A stretch of DNA of 64,000 bases from Rotaria socialis. Taxonomy: Eukaryota; Rotifera; Eurotatoria; Philodinida; Philodinidae. The notes beneath the pieces were generated by a model. The model was not told where the DNA came from. It did no database searches and saw only the letters and a list, made by a program, of their open reading frames with translations. The stretch is taken from contig CAJNYU010001720.1 of NCBI GenBank assembly GCA_905331475.1, positions 64,400 through 128,399 on the forward strand. Reading direction: 5' to 3'. The first letter of the stretch is position 1. Each line of letters starts with the position of its first letter. The translations under genes were made by a program, and so were the position numbers. Of the stretch, positions 22,742-32,960 are shown one piece after another.

Positions 22742-23321
22742 CGAATCGTCAGTTTTTTAGTATTTTGAACTTTTCTCCGACAAAGCTCACTCGAAAAATA
22801 TTTGAAAGGTGAATATTTGTGATCGTCTCGCCAAGCTCTATCTAGTCATGTAAAATATCAGGGATGAAGAAATTTTGCTCGACGTTTGCCCTGGATGCAC
22901 TTTATATTGATAATTCTATTTCAATAAATTAGCAAAATACCTTAACAATAATTATCATACATATCGGACATCCGTTGAAAGGAAACGAAAAACTCTATGT
23001 ACGTAAAACTAATGCGTTAGCATGACAAACGTACGTGTCTTCGTTATAGATTACTAATGTGTCACCCTCAAAGGTATTTTATTATTAATCAACAGTGAGT
23101 AACCATGGATTTTAAAAATTTTTCTTTATAGAAAAAAATGTATATATTTGAGAATTTTTTGATTTGTTTTTATAAAAAGAAAATTTTTTTCCTTTTTTCT
23201 TCACCGAGTAAACGTAATAATAAGAAATAACCTTTGTTTTCTCTTTCCAATCTATCTATCTTCACGATAAGTATATAGCTAAATAAAATACTTATATTAC
23301 TAAGATATTTAAGCTTACCTC
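22742..23321. other. Intergenic, AT-rich
   Basis: I searched it for the missing GPCR TM1-TM3 on the minus strand and saw nothing. No other gene is recognised. Confidence 0.35.
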
Positions 23322-23412
23322 TAAGACCTTCACGCACGAATTTGCGTGTCCTGGAAACAAATGTAGTAGCAAATTTTGTTCTAAGTGCTGATTGTCGGAC
23401 GAAATGGCTCAT
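23322..23412 (-). CDS. Possible first coding exon, basic presequence-like
   Basis: Minus strand 23412-23322 encodes MSHFVRQSALRTKF onward, about 30 residues rich in Arg, Ser, Thr and Phe, without acidic residues until the end, ending AGAG before a good GTAAGC donor. The composition resembles a mitochondrial targeting presequence. I could not find the next exon between here and 22742, so this may be an isolated remnant, or the gene may continue across the transposon and gap. Confidence 0.3.
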
Positions 23413-23679
23413 GATAAAGTTTTATGGTTTGTCTAGTTGTTGTTGAAAGAAGAAAATCATACACACATTGAAATAACAATCAATGGCAAATATGGCGAGC
23501 AACAGTAGCGATTATAATTGTACTTCTAGTTGACGGAAATGATTGCATTGTGTTGTGAGTATATGTGTTTGAGTTGGTCGTTGTCGTTGTTTGCCTTTAC
23601 AAACTATGTTTGAAGTTGCATGTACGCGTGGGTGCTAAAGTAGAGTAACGAAGAGCGATTTAAAAAACCCGACAAGAAG

Positions 23680-23684
23680 AAGAC

Positions 23685-23715
<31 letters not shown>

Positions 23716-24020
23716 GGAAATAGAAAGAGGGGGAGAGAGGGAGAACCAAAAAAATGGAATACAAAAATACGAGGAACAAGAAAGAGTAGTATATGGGAGA
23801 AAGTTTCCTTCTTTTTTTCTTATGTATCTGACCTTGTTGAATAGGATAAAATAGAGTGTGAAGAGAGAGGGGAAGAGAGGAGAGAGAGAGAAGGGAAGAG
23901 AGAGACGAGAGNATGAGAGAGACGAGAGAGAAGGGAAGAGAGAGACGAGAGAGAAGGGAAGAGAGAGACGAGAGAGAAGGGAAGAGAGAGACGAGAGAGA
24001 AGGGGGAGAGAGCGAGGTAT
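23680..24020. repeat. Purine-strand satellite (GA)n and GAGAGACGAGAGAGAAGGGA units
   Basis: A (GA)n run at 23688-23710 is followed, after about 150 bases of mixed sequence, by tandem units of about 20-22 bases at 23868-24010. One strand is almost pure purine, a sequence that can form triplex DNA. A single N at 23912 lies inside. Long open frames here are artefacts of the repeat. Confidence 0.85.
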
Positions 24021-26399
24021 GAAAGGAGAGATAGACACGAAGAAAACTGATCATAATGTTCTTTTACCAGCATCAGTAACATGACACGAATCGAGCATGC
24101 ATACTTAGCCGAGTGAGTGTTTATGGTTTCTTGATTCGGCTCTGTTATTCGATCGACAAAAAAAGCAGACGAGCGAATGAACTGAGTGCTTTATATCAAA
24201 ACCACTTTACATCGGGTGAATTATCGTGCAATTGCAAAACCTAACAGTAGTCAGGCGATAAAAAAGTGCTATTTAAGCACGACTTTCAAGTCATGACATT
24301 GATTGAAATGAACATCAAATTTTTTCAGTAAGCTATTAAATAATTTCCTAACGCATATTTTCTAATGAACAGGATCGTGCGTCAATTGTTTTCTTAATAC
24401 TATTAAACCTAAACCAAGTTATCCAAAAAAGAAAAACTTCACTCTTTAAACTGCAATAAAACCAATGTACTCAAATTACAAAAGGATTATATTCATGCTT
24501 AGATTTTAACATGAAATACGAAGATAGTGCCAAAACCTAATTATGCCTAAAATATCTATTTGCTTTAACACACAATAGGATCAGAATAATACTATTAAAA
24601 TATCATATCTTTTTTGTGACATGAAAAGATATCTATTACAGATTGCTAATGATCGACCACAATTAGTTTTCGTTCATGTTTTGTCACGAAAGGTTCGCTT
24701 ATCACGAACGTTACCAATTAAAACAAGCATATATTTACTATCAATTATATCTCCACGCTTGGTATTGATAGTAACCTAAGCTTCTACAGATATTTTTCTT
24801 TACATATATTAAATATTGCATTGAAAACAGATCGTATGATTCTATTGTTAACGAGTAGCTACTTAGTTCTGGATAAGTAATTCAATTCAATAGAAAAATT
24901 ATATTTTTGTATGAAGATCAACTTTTGATAATTGAGCATACACTCAATTTTTGATACGAAATTTATGATACATATCTTAAATAAGCATTTTACAAAACTA
25001 ATTTAGATCAACATCATCTCGATTTCTCTGTTGTGATTAGTACCATAAGACAAAAAGTGCATACAGTTGAAATATATTATGCACATAATACATACATACG
25101 TATGTGACAGTCAATAAAAAATATTAACATCTTATGCATGTTCATTGTCTGATACATGAAAATATCGAAAGAAACTTTCAGTCATTTTCCCACCATCGAA
25201 TGACATATTGAATGCATGTATATAAAAAAATTTGAATAAATAAACTTTTCTTACTATCAACAGCTCCCAATAATAACTACTATGTCACTTCACAGTATCT
25301 TATTGATTTGACCTGAAACATGGTGAAAAAAAAAGAAACATAAAATAAACGTAAATGACAAATTTACGTTAAAAATACAACAACATATATGATCTATAAT
25401 AAAAATTTGCACAAAATAAGAAAGAAAGAAAAATATTCGATCGTTTATTTTCGCAAAACAAAGATTTTTGTCAAATGATGATTGAATTTGTTTTTACAAA
25501 TGGGAATAATATGTCAAGTATCACATCTATTGACTTAGAGCAGCGAAATAAAAACATGAGCCATTCTCATAAGAGAGATAATGTGGTACACTGAAAAATC
25601 AATCAAACGAAAATCCGATCGAGCCTATGAAGATGACGATAATAGTAGTGAACTTGATAACAGTTATTCAAATCGAGTTGATAAGTCATTTTTATCAGAG
25701 TGGCTTTTTCTTTGACTAAATCAGCAGTAAAGTTCGGAAACACTCTTTTCTTCTACTTTATGAGAGAAATGATATTGTTCTTTAGAAATTCTTTGATAAT
25801 CAAATAAAACAAATCGTAGTACTATCGATATGCTTCATTAAATCAGAACTTATTCCAATGCAACGCATTATTCGCTTGATTTATTAAACTATTATTATAG
25901 GTCTTTTCTTCATCTGGATTATAATGCATCGATGGTAATCGATTTGCTCTTTGTCTTCGATCAGCAAGATTAGCGTGAGACTTTTATGAAAAGGGAATAA
26001 AAATCCTTTTTATATATTGATAGATGCAAGTAGAACTGATAGAAAAATGAAAGAAAAACGTTTTTTTACGTCCTTTTGTTATATATAAACTTTATTTACC
26101 TATTGCAGTATATGCGTTTTGTTGGACATACTAGAACACAAAAGAACGAAAGGCAAAATAAAACAAAAAACGAGACAGAACCAACAAGGTTAAGTAATGC
26201 TACCATCTAGTATAAGCCGGTAATCTGAGTATTTGCTTACCGTGTAGCAGAAAAGTAGAAATAGTTAGAAAGAAGCGAAAAATACTAGTAACAACAAGAT
26301 TTATTCAAAGAAATACGTTCGTATCTCGTGTAGATTATTTTAATGAAATTATCATACTTTACTGACAGTAGCAACGATAAAAAAAACAGTACAAGTAAC
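24021..26399. other. Long AT-rich intergenic region upstream of ORAI copy 1
   Basis: No gene recognised over 2.3 kb. The distal end should hold the promoter of ORAI copy 1. An in-frame ATG at 26343 could extend the ORAI N-terminus by 19 residues. Confidence 0.4.
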
Positions 26400-27290
26400 A
26401 TGTCCGATCTTTCATTACAACGACCTAGCAAAGGTGAGCCGATATTTATCTTCAGTTGACTTGATACTAAAAATATTTGCCAACAAATATATTATATTAC
26501 GTCTACAAGTATTGCTTTTGGTTTAAAAATCACTGATGATAGGAATATAATATACCTATACGTATAATCAATTTTGTTTTCTATTTCTCTTCAGGACATA
26601 CGCATAAAGGAGATCGACGACTAAGCAATCTACTCTATCGTAAATCAAAACTTGAAAGTGTTAATGAAACATCTGCATTACTTAGTGGATTTGAAATTGT
26701 AAGCTATTAAATAATATTCGATTCAAATTTCATTTTAAAAATAACTTAAAGGTAGCCATTGTCGAATTATCATTAGATTCATATAAAGAAAATAATTCTA
26801 GTAATGGTCTTATTATTTGTTATGCTATTGTATCGTGCCTTTTAGTAGGTATTCATTTACTTGCTTTACTTATGTCAATGTGTATGTTACCTGAATTAAA
26901 AGTGTGATACGCCAAAGTGATGTTTGGATGAATAATGAAAATAGCAAACCTTTATCATCATTAAATGTATATACCGAAATAGCATGGGTTGTCTCTACAG
27001 GTTTTGGTCTATTTTTATTTATCATTGAGCTTTATCTTATTTTTTGGATTAAAGTGAGTGGCTTTTCTCAAACAGCTGCTATTGCTGCTCTTGTTACACT
27101 GTGCCTTGTTGGTTGCCCGTTTATTTTATTTGCTATTGGCTTTTGTTTTCGTGTAACACGAGCAAAAGTTCATTTCCATCAAACAGATTTAGAAAATATG
27201 GAGCGTGGTGCTATTGCTCGTGGCTTATTTATGAATAATCCGAATGTTCCACTAACATCATTAGCAACACATGTAGAAGAAAATTCATGA
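26400..27290 (+). CDS. ORAI: ORAI store-operated calcium channel, copy 1 (one-base frameshift)
   Basis: Exons 26400-26433, 26595-26698 and 26752-27290. Translation gives the ORAI pattern: ETSALLSGF, TM1 with IVAIVEL (Glu51, the counterpart of human Glu106 in the selectivity filter), TM2 LLALLMSMCMLPELK, TM3 EIAWVVSTGFGLFLFIIEL (counterpart of Glu190) and TM4 CPFILFAIGF. ORAI forms the plasma-membrane Ca2+ channel gated by STIM after ER store depletion. In exon 3 a run of four A (26898-26901), where copy 2 has five, shifts the frame so that TGA follows at 26905; restoring the paralog's length would keep the frame to 27290 (225 residues). This is either a real null allele or a sequencing error in a homopolymer. 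AATAAA follows near 27317. The start is set by similarity to copy 2 (MSD-SL). Confidence 0.9.
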
Positions 27291-27479
27291 AGATACTTAA
27301 AACAAGACATCTGTATAAATAAACGACAACTTATATTTGTTTTATCATTCAGAATTTTTTTTTTATTAGGATATATCACGAAATTCTTGCAAAATTTCAA
27401 TTAAACAAATATTAACAAAATTATATTAAACTCACATTAGAATTGCTTAGTTAATTTTTTATTTTCTGTTAAAAGTCAG

Positions 27480-28838
27480 TTTTTTTCACGCTTCTCAGTT
27501 GTTGTTCATGATCTTCTCGTTCTAATACTCATAGATTCTTTTTCTCAAAATCTCGTTTGTTAACAATATTTGATTCTCTAGATTTAAATCCATACAACGT
27601 TTCATCTAAATCGGTAAGATGAAATGTAGAAAGTAAATGATCTTTAGATAGTGGACATAGACTAACTACTTCAGCAATAACTGGTACCATGTCATATGTA
27701 AATACTTAATAATTCTCATGCTATTCGAATGATTTGGAGAACTCTTATATGGTAATCAAGAATTTCAAACGAGTAAACTTTCTTTACGAATTGACATTGG
27801 TTGAATATGTTCTCGAATAGAACCATCATCTTTAGGATTTCGAATCATAGTTGGATTTTAACTTTGATTTATATTTTCCACCGTCTTGTTTCCATTAATC
27901 TACTAAAGCTAATATGCCTTATAATTTTCTTTCATGGATGTCATTATTGGTTGGTTTATTTGGCGTTAGTAGTTGATCTATACTATTTCCAAAATTGCCT
28001 TCTGCAATGTTTCCAAAATCATATGTAGCGGTTCGATCAGTTAATACATTCATATATAAATGAAAACATACTGATAGTGTTTTTGTGTACTCAAAAAGTG
28101 AGTACACTCTAGATTCGGTCAGTGTGTCCGGCCGTTAACACGATAACTCTTAAAAGCCTCATCCAATTGTCTTGAANCCAAACCATCTCTGAGGCGGGGG
28201 GGGGTACAGTTTTTTTTCAAAATTTTGCTTTCCTCAGAATTATTCAAAACATATATAAATCGACTCAGTTTTTGCAGTACACATAACAATCGGATGCGAA
28301 TCCGATGTTTCCTCATTTATTTTAATTTCTCTTTTATTTAATGAAAGAAAAAATATATCGTTTGTTGTAGTCACATTAATCCAGCTCATGATATGTTGAC
28401 AATTAATTCACTATCACCTAATAATGTTTGAAACATCTGATAAATATATTTAGAATTTGTCGATTATTACATCCCTATAGATATAGATATAGGCAATGTT
28501 TATTTCTAAGCATTCCAAATTTTAAGAAACTAGACCGCCAAGAAGTCCATCATTCGAGTTTATCTTGTTCAATAATTCTAGTGAATATTTCATGTTAAAA
28601 TCACCTAACTTCATTAACGTTACGTTGACACTGCTCTTCAGTTAATACATTCGACACAATGACTACTCTATCGTTTTCAAAAACTCTTAATATTTCTTCT
28701 TGTTGTTCGGCATTAAAACGAATAATAAATTCATTAGAATCCATTGAGAATGTGGTCAGGTTGAAATATATCATTATTATCTAGTGATAAATTAATTTCT
28801 GAAGGTCTTACTAAAGTACTAGTTGCCTTATTACCCAT
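27480..28838 (-). pseudogene. Degenerate 2-oxoglutarate dioxygenase-like (phytanoyl-CoA dioxygenase-type) gene
   Basis: Minus strand. Recognisable pieces in order: a start MGNKATSTLVRPSEINLSLD at 28838; EFIIRFNAEQQEEILRVFEN then DRVVIVSNVLTEEQCQ (28730-28600); EWWTSW-like and FLKFGML pieces (about 28530); IYQMFQTLLGDSELIVNIS with an internal TGA (about 28450-28390); after the transposon at 28079-28330, MNVLTDRTATYDFGN (about 28050); and MSIRKESLLV-stop-NS-stop-LPYKSSPNHSNSMRII (about 27790-27700), then a C-terminal stretch to about 27500. Stops at TGG and CGA positions plus frameshifts and the transposon make it non-functional. The family assignment rests on my memory of rotifer 2OG oxygenase-like proteins; the D-x-T/M-R-I-I-Y-L style tail fits the double-stranded beta-helix end. 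Confidence 0.6.
28079..28330. mobile_element. Partial copy of the hairpin-tipped TIR element
   Basis: Begins with TTTTTG plus TGTACTCAAAAAGTGAGTAC and CGGTCAGTGTGTCCGGCCG like the element at 22155. It continues with an ATATATAAATCGACTCAG segment and TTTTGCAGTACACATAAC, which the copy at 35595-35920 shares. No right-hand terminal repeat is seen. N at 28177. It sits inside the dioxygenase pseudogene. Confidence 0.75.
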
Positions 28839-29999
28839 ATGAAAATGATAAATATTGAGACCTAATGTAAAAGAGAAAATTAACTACCTAAAATATCGAT
28901 AAATACAAGATTTGATAATAACATTACTTGATCGCGTATATTTCTAGTTGAATATGTTTCATGAAAGAAGAGGAGTATATTTATTTTATGGTGGTGCGCA
29001 ATAAGTAAAGGATGCTAAAGTGTCAAATACATGATGTGAACTAGATAGAATTGAACCAAATAATCTGATCGCTACCGTTAGTTGGAAACAATAATTCAAT
29101 ATCCTAATTCAATTTTACTGCGCAAGCTATTTGTTTGACTCTTAAGTAAAATAAACGTTAACCTATTACAAAGTAAATATATGACCAAAACAATGAATTC
29201 TTTTGTAACAAAGTTCGAACTTGATTGACGTGTTTATCAACGAAGAAAGATAGAGGCTATAATTCATTTTTTATGAAATGTGCTAGACTTCTGCATGTTG
29301 GCTGCATTTCAGTGGCGAGTTTTGAGTTTTAATTAGTCGATGATGCATGTCGATTTAATTAGAACTCAATGCATACATTATTATTTCAGTATAAACAAGA
29401 CATTACTCATTTTTATATACAGATGATAAGCCAATTAAATTGCAGTCCTTGCTTCGCTACAGTTCAAACACATTTTTTTGCGTTTTTATAACTAAAAATT
29501 AATGGACAGGAACTATAAAGAAAAAGAAACAATATATACAGTCAGTTCAAAAAGTATATGGACATCCGGCCTGTTTTCTTGATTTGTAAGGTAAATACAA
29601 GAAATAAAATTTATCTTTTTGTTTCTAAACAGGCAGTCTTCACTGCATAGTACGCTTCTCTATATAGTAATGATGTCTATCATGACGATTTATAGAAGAT
29701 TCATTCTAGAAAACATGTGATTTTACAATCAGTCCAGATCAAGATTCTTCTGGTTTTCATACAAAAATGCTCACTTTTCTGGCATGTTTCAATGTTGTTA
29801 ACAGATAATGTGTCGATCTAGAGAACATTGGCGAACTATGAACTTTACGAGGGAACATTCCCAAATGATTCACACCGTTTGGTCTCATATTTTGCTCATA
29901 GGTAGGAACCGATGAGACTAGGAAAAGTCTAAAAGATTCCGTGCCCTTAGGCCTTTCCTTCGAAATTAAGACCGTTTTACTGAATTTTCGACCTTAGCC
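28839..29999. other. Intergenic region between the two pseudogenes
   Basis: No gene recognised. It includes a Tc1-like end at 29538. It presumably contained the promoter of the dioxygenase gene. Confidence 0.35.
29538..29568 (+). mobile_element. Possible end of a Tc1/mariner-like remnant
   Basis: TACAGTCAGTTCAAAAAGTA followed by TATGGACA resembles the terminal repeat style of Tc1/mariner elements (TA, CAGT, TCAAAAAGTAT, GGACA). No matching inverse end and no transposase are seen nearby. Confidence 0.35.
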
Positions 30000-30312
30000 A
30001 AGGAATTTATAGAAGAATTAAATAAAGAAATTCTGAGCTGAAATTTTGTCTAACAATAGGTCTCGTTGATGTTAGAAAATTTTAAAACTTTCAGTTAAAA
30101 CTGATGCTTTCTTTTAGAGATATTGCAGATTAAAGAAAAATAAATTTTACGATAATTTTTGGACCATGGCCGTTTTCTTTAATCTGCAATATCTCTAAAA
30201 GAAAGTATCAGTTTTAGCTGAAAGTTTTACAATTTTTTAACACCAACGAGATCTATTGTTAGACAAAATTTCAGCTCAGAATTCCTTTATTTTATTTTTC
30301 TATAAATCCCTT
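30000..30312. repeat. Foldback with about 140-bp imperfect arms
   Basis: Left arm 30000-30139 and right arm 30172-30312 are inverse copies with small differences (for example GATATTGCAGATTAAAGAAA against TTTCTTTAATCTGCAATATC), separated by about 32 bases. It interrupts the F-box pseudogene just after MMTDIKGF. Confidence 0.85.
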
Positions 30313-31790
30313 GATATCAGTCATCATCAAATATCGAACTTTATTAAATATATCACCTGGAAAAGAGTTGTAATTGATATGGAAATGAATAAATATGAGC
30401 CCTGCGTCTGGCCTCCTCCTTTGATCTCGGATGAACACACGAAACAACTTGTCCGTTTCCTGTTCCAATAAAACTGTGTTCACTGTTTTCACTTGAGAAA
30501 AGATCAATCATAGTATTCTTGTCGTCAACCCATGTATTAATACTGAAAGAAGATTTGTTTAATTCTTGAATATGAACAAGAATTTGATCATATCATTGAG
30601 TACCATCAATATAAGTAGAGTCGTGTCTCATTAATGACATATATAATATCAATTCTTCAAGATTTATCAATACGACGAAGTAATGGAATAATACAATTAT
30701 CATAAACCAATGTGTAAACAATCGAAGTTAATGCGAAACATTTCAATTTGGAAAATTTCTTTTATAGAAAAAAGAAGAAATTAAGAATATCTATGTATTC
30801 AGTTGAATGATTTTCCTCAAAACAATGATCGGAAATTATACTTACTGTGTTATCTAGATCTGATGATGGGAGTGAAAGTTTGCTCACATAAATAATCAAT
30901 GTTGATAAAAAGTCGAAACGCCCATCAATAAGATAAAGACAATTTTTCAAAGTTTGGACATTAATTTTCAATTTAGTTAAACTTGAAGACATACAATATG
31001 CTGATAGTAGATTATAAACACACATCGGGAAGCATCGTTCAGGTAACACGATAAAAACTCAAATCGATTAATCGTTTACATAAAGATAAAATCAAAGTGA
31101 ATATATTTGATAGAATTTCGAAGTATTTTCTTGATTCTGCATCCTGAATATCGATATTAAGATGTGTAATTTGTTGAGTAAGAAGCTTACGAAGCACTGA
31201 ATCACCTTCAATTTAAAAACAAAGACGATTATTAATTTATGGCTTCCTGCTTTTACTCATTAAAATAAATAATATGAAAAATCGTATACCTGTCAAATAC
31301 TGTAAAAGTATTTCTTCTTGAAAATTAACAAGTGATAACGAGCTGGCTTCGCAGCAGTCCTATATATCCTGTATTTCCTATATTTTAAAAATTTATCCTA
31401 TAATAGACTATATTTTGAGCTTTTTTCCTATATTCCTATTTTTTTTTGATAAAATTGAAGATTCTTCTAAAAAAATTCAAAAAACTCCTGATAAGTGTTC
31501 AACACATCATTTAAATATTGTCAGTAACAATTTGTATGGCGCTTATTTCCTATTGGTTCATCTAGATAATGTATATAGTATACTCTTTGCATTAGTTGTC
31601 TTTGTATCAGTGCTTTATCCAGAATTTCTGGGTATGCTAGATCTCAGCGTCAGTGCATGAGACCTAGATGGAACTTATGAGGGGTCATATTGGAGCTAAG
31701 TAATGAGGTTTTGTGGTCAAAAGTTTGTGATTGTAGTTTGCGAAAACAAAATAATTTTTTTGCTTGCCCAACCGGCAAATGTTTTTAACC

Positions 31791-32010
31791 TTTTTTGGTA
31801 TTCCGCCTTTCAGAATTTCATAGTAAGCTACATCAAATTTCATCGAAAAATAAGCATCCATTCAGGAGTTATAACGGTTTGAAATTTTGCTAAAATCTTG
31901 GCAGTATTTGAAAAAAATGCACAACGTTATAACTCCTGAACGGATGCTTAGTTTTCGATGAAATTTGATGTAGCTTACTATGAAATTCTAAAAGACTGAA
32001 TACCAAAAAG
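31791..32010. repeat. Foldback with about 86-bp arms
   Basis: Arms 31791-31876 and 31923-32010 are near-exact inverse copies (AATTTCATAGTAAGCTACAT shared), with a loop of about 46 bases. Confidence 0.9.
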
Positions 32011-32057
32011 GTGTGGGTGTGGGTGTGAGTATTTTGTTCAGAAACTCGCCCACACCC
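32010..32057. repeat. Second inverted pair of TGTGGG-like tracts
   Basis: GGTGTGGGTGTGGGTGTG at 32010-32027 faces CCCACACCC at 32049-32057. It directly abuts the foldback at 31791-32010. Confidence 0.6.
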
Positions 32058-32689
32058 TAAAGTGCATGCATGTCCAATAGTGAAAATAAATCGAACATAA
32101 ATTAGTTTTTTTATGTTTTAAGAAAATCTTGCTGCTCCATTACTTTTCAAAACTTAATAATATTTTTATTTAGCTGATTAGATATACGTGCAAAAACAAC
32201 ACATTATCATCTTCAATGCTGTTACAGTGATTTTTCGGTGTCTAAATCTTTTTCTGGAATAAATTTGTCATCCTATATTTTTCCTATATAGTTGAGGGCG
32301 ATCCTATATATTTTAGACCTATCCTATATAGGAATTCCTATATTTTTTGAGAGAGCCGCTGCGATGCCAAATAACGAGTCAAGCTGTGAAAAATTGGCAG
32401 TAAGAAGAATACGTTTCATTGAATGTGATTCAACGATGAGTTTCTCTACTTGATGATATATTCGAGGTAAGATTTTTTCACATATTATATCAAGAGCCTG
32501 ATTGCCTATTGAAGAACCACCATTAAACATTGGATTGATGGTCATATCGAGATAATGAATATAGAAAGGGTAAAGTACTAATCGGTCAAACCATTCATTA
32601 GCATCTACAAACAAATAGAGAACATCCATCATATTTAGTTTGTTGAAAATGGTGACTAACATTTCGTTGGGAAAATCGACTCAGGTCAA

Positions 32690-32960
32690 TGATTCCGGAG
32701 GACAGATACCGTAGGAACCAGCCGGACAAATGCAGAAAAATCACCGTATGTGGTCGGAAAGCACGGGAAAGCGGAAGCAGTATTCCGGTTGGAAGTTACC
32801 GGATCTTTTATCCTGTGGATTCCGGTCAGTTTCCTGTGCTTTCCAGCTGGAAGTTGACCGGAATTCACAGAAAAATTCCAGTAATTTCCGACTGAAATAT
32901 TGCTTCCTCTTTCCAGCGCTTTCCCGTGCTTTCCGACCGTTTTCCACCGTACCTTCACGA
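32690..32960. repeat. Foldback built of GGAAAGC/GCTTTCC words
   Basis: GTCGGAAAGCACGGGAAAGC at 32753 is matched inversely by GCTTTCCCGTGCTTTCCGAC ending at about 32938. The arms are imperfect (about 55 bases each) and extend with gaps over the whole segment. It lies immediately 5' of the F-box start. Confidence 0.8.

Larger units (their letters stand above)
31346..32345. mobile_element. About 1-kb insertion bordered by TCCTATATTT motifs
   Basis: The two flanks read continuously as the F-box family, so the intervening sequence is an insertion. Its left border reads TCCTATATATCCTGTATTTC and its right border CCTATATAGGAATTCCTATA, in the same orientation. Inside are a foldback (31791-32010) and a telomere-like pair (32010-32057). 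There is no long open frame. Confidence 0.65.
30313..32680 (-). pseudogene. F-box family gene, broken by insertions and frameshifts
   Basis: Minus strand. The F-box start DFPNEMLVTIFNKLNMMDVL lies at 32672-32613, followed by DRLVLYPFYIHYLDM and KRILLTANFSQLDSLFGIAA to about 32345. After an insertion of about 1 kb the frame resumes as LSLVNFQEEILLQYLTG (31340-31290), then KLLTQQITHLNIDIQDAESR and LSLCKRLIDLSF. A frameshift lies near 31060, then CVYNLLSAYCMSSSLTKLKI and LYLIDGRFDFLSTLII, then pieces with stops (IIPLLRRI, STYIDGT) to FNKVRYLMMTDIKGF at 30311. The pieces are in the order of a long F-box/leucine-rich family that I recall from bdelloids. F-box proteins recruit SCF ubiquitin ligase targets. 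The multiple breaks rule out a product. Confidence 0.65.

Noticed and set aside
23635..24082. Three long minus-strand frames rich in Ser/Leu/Pro
   Set aside because: They are readings of the purine satellite in three frames.
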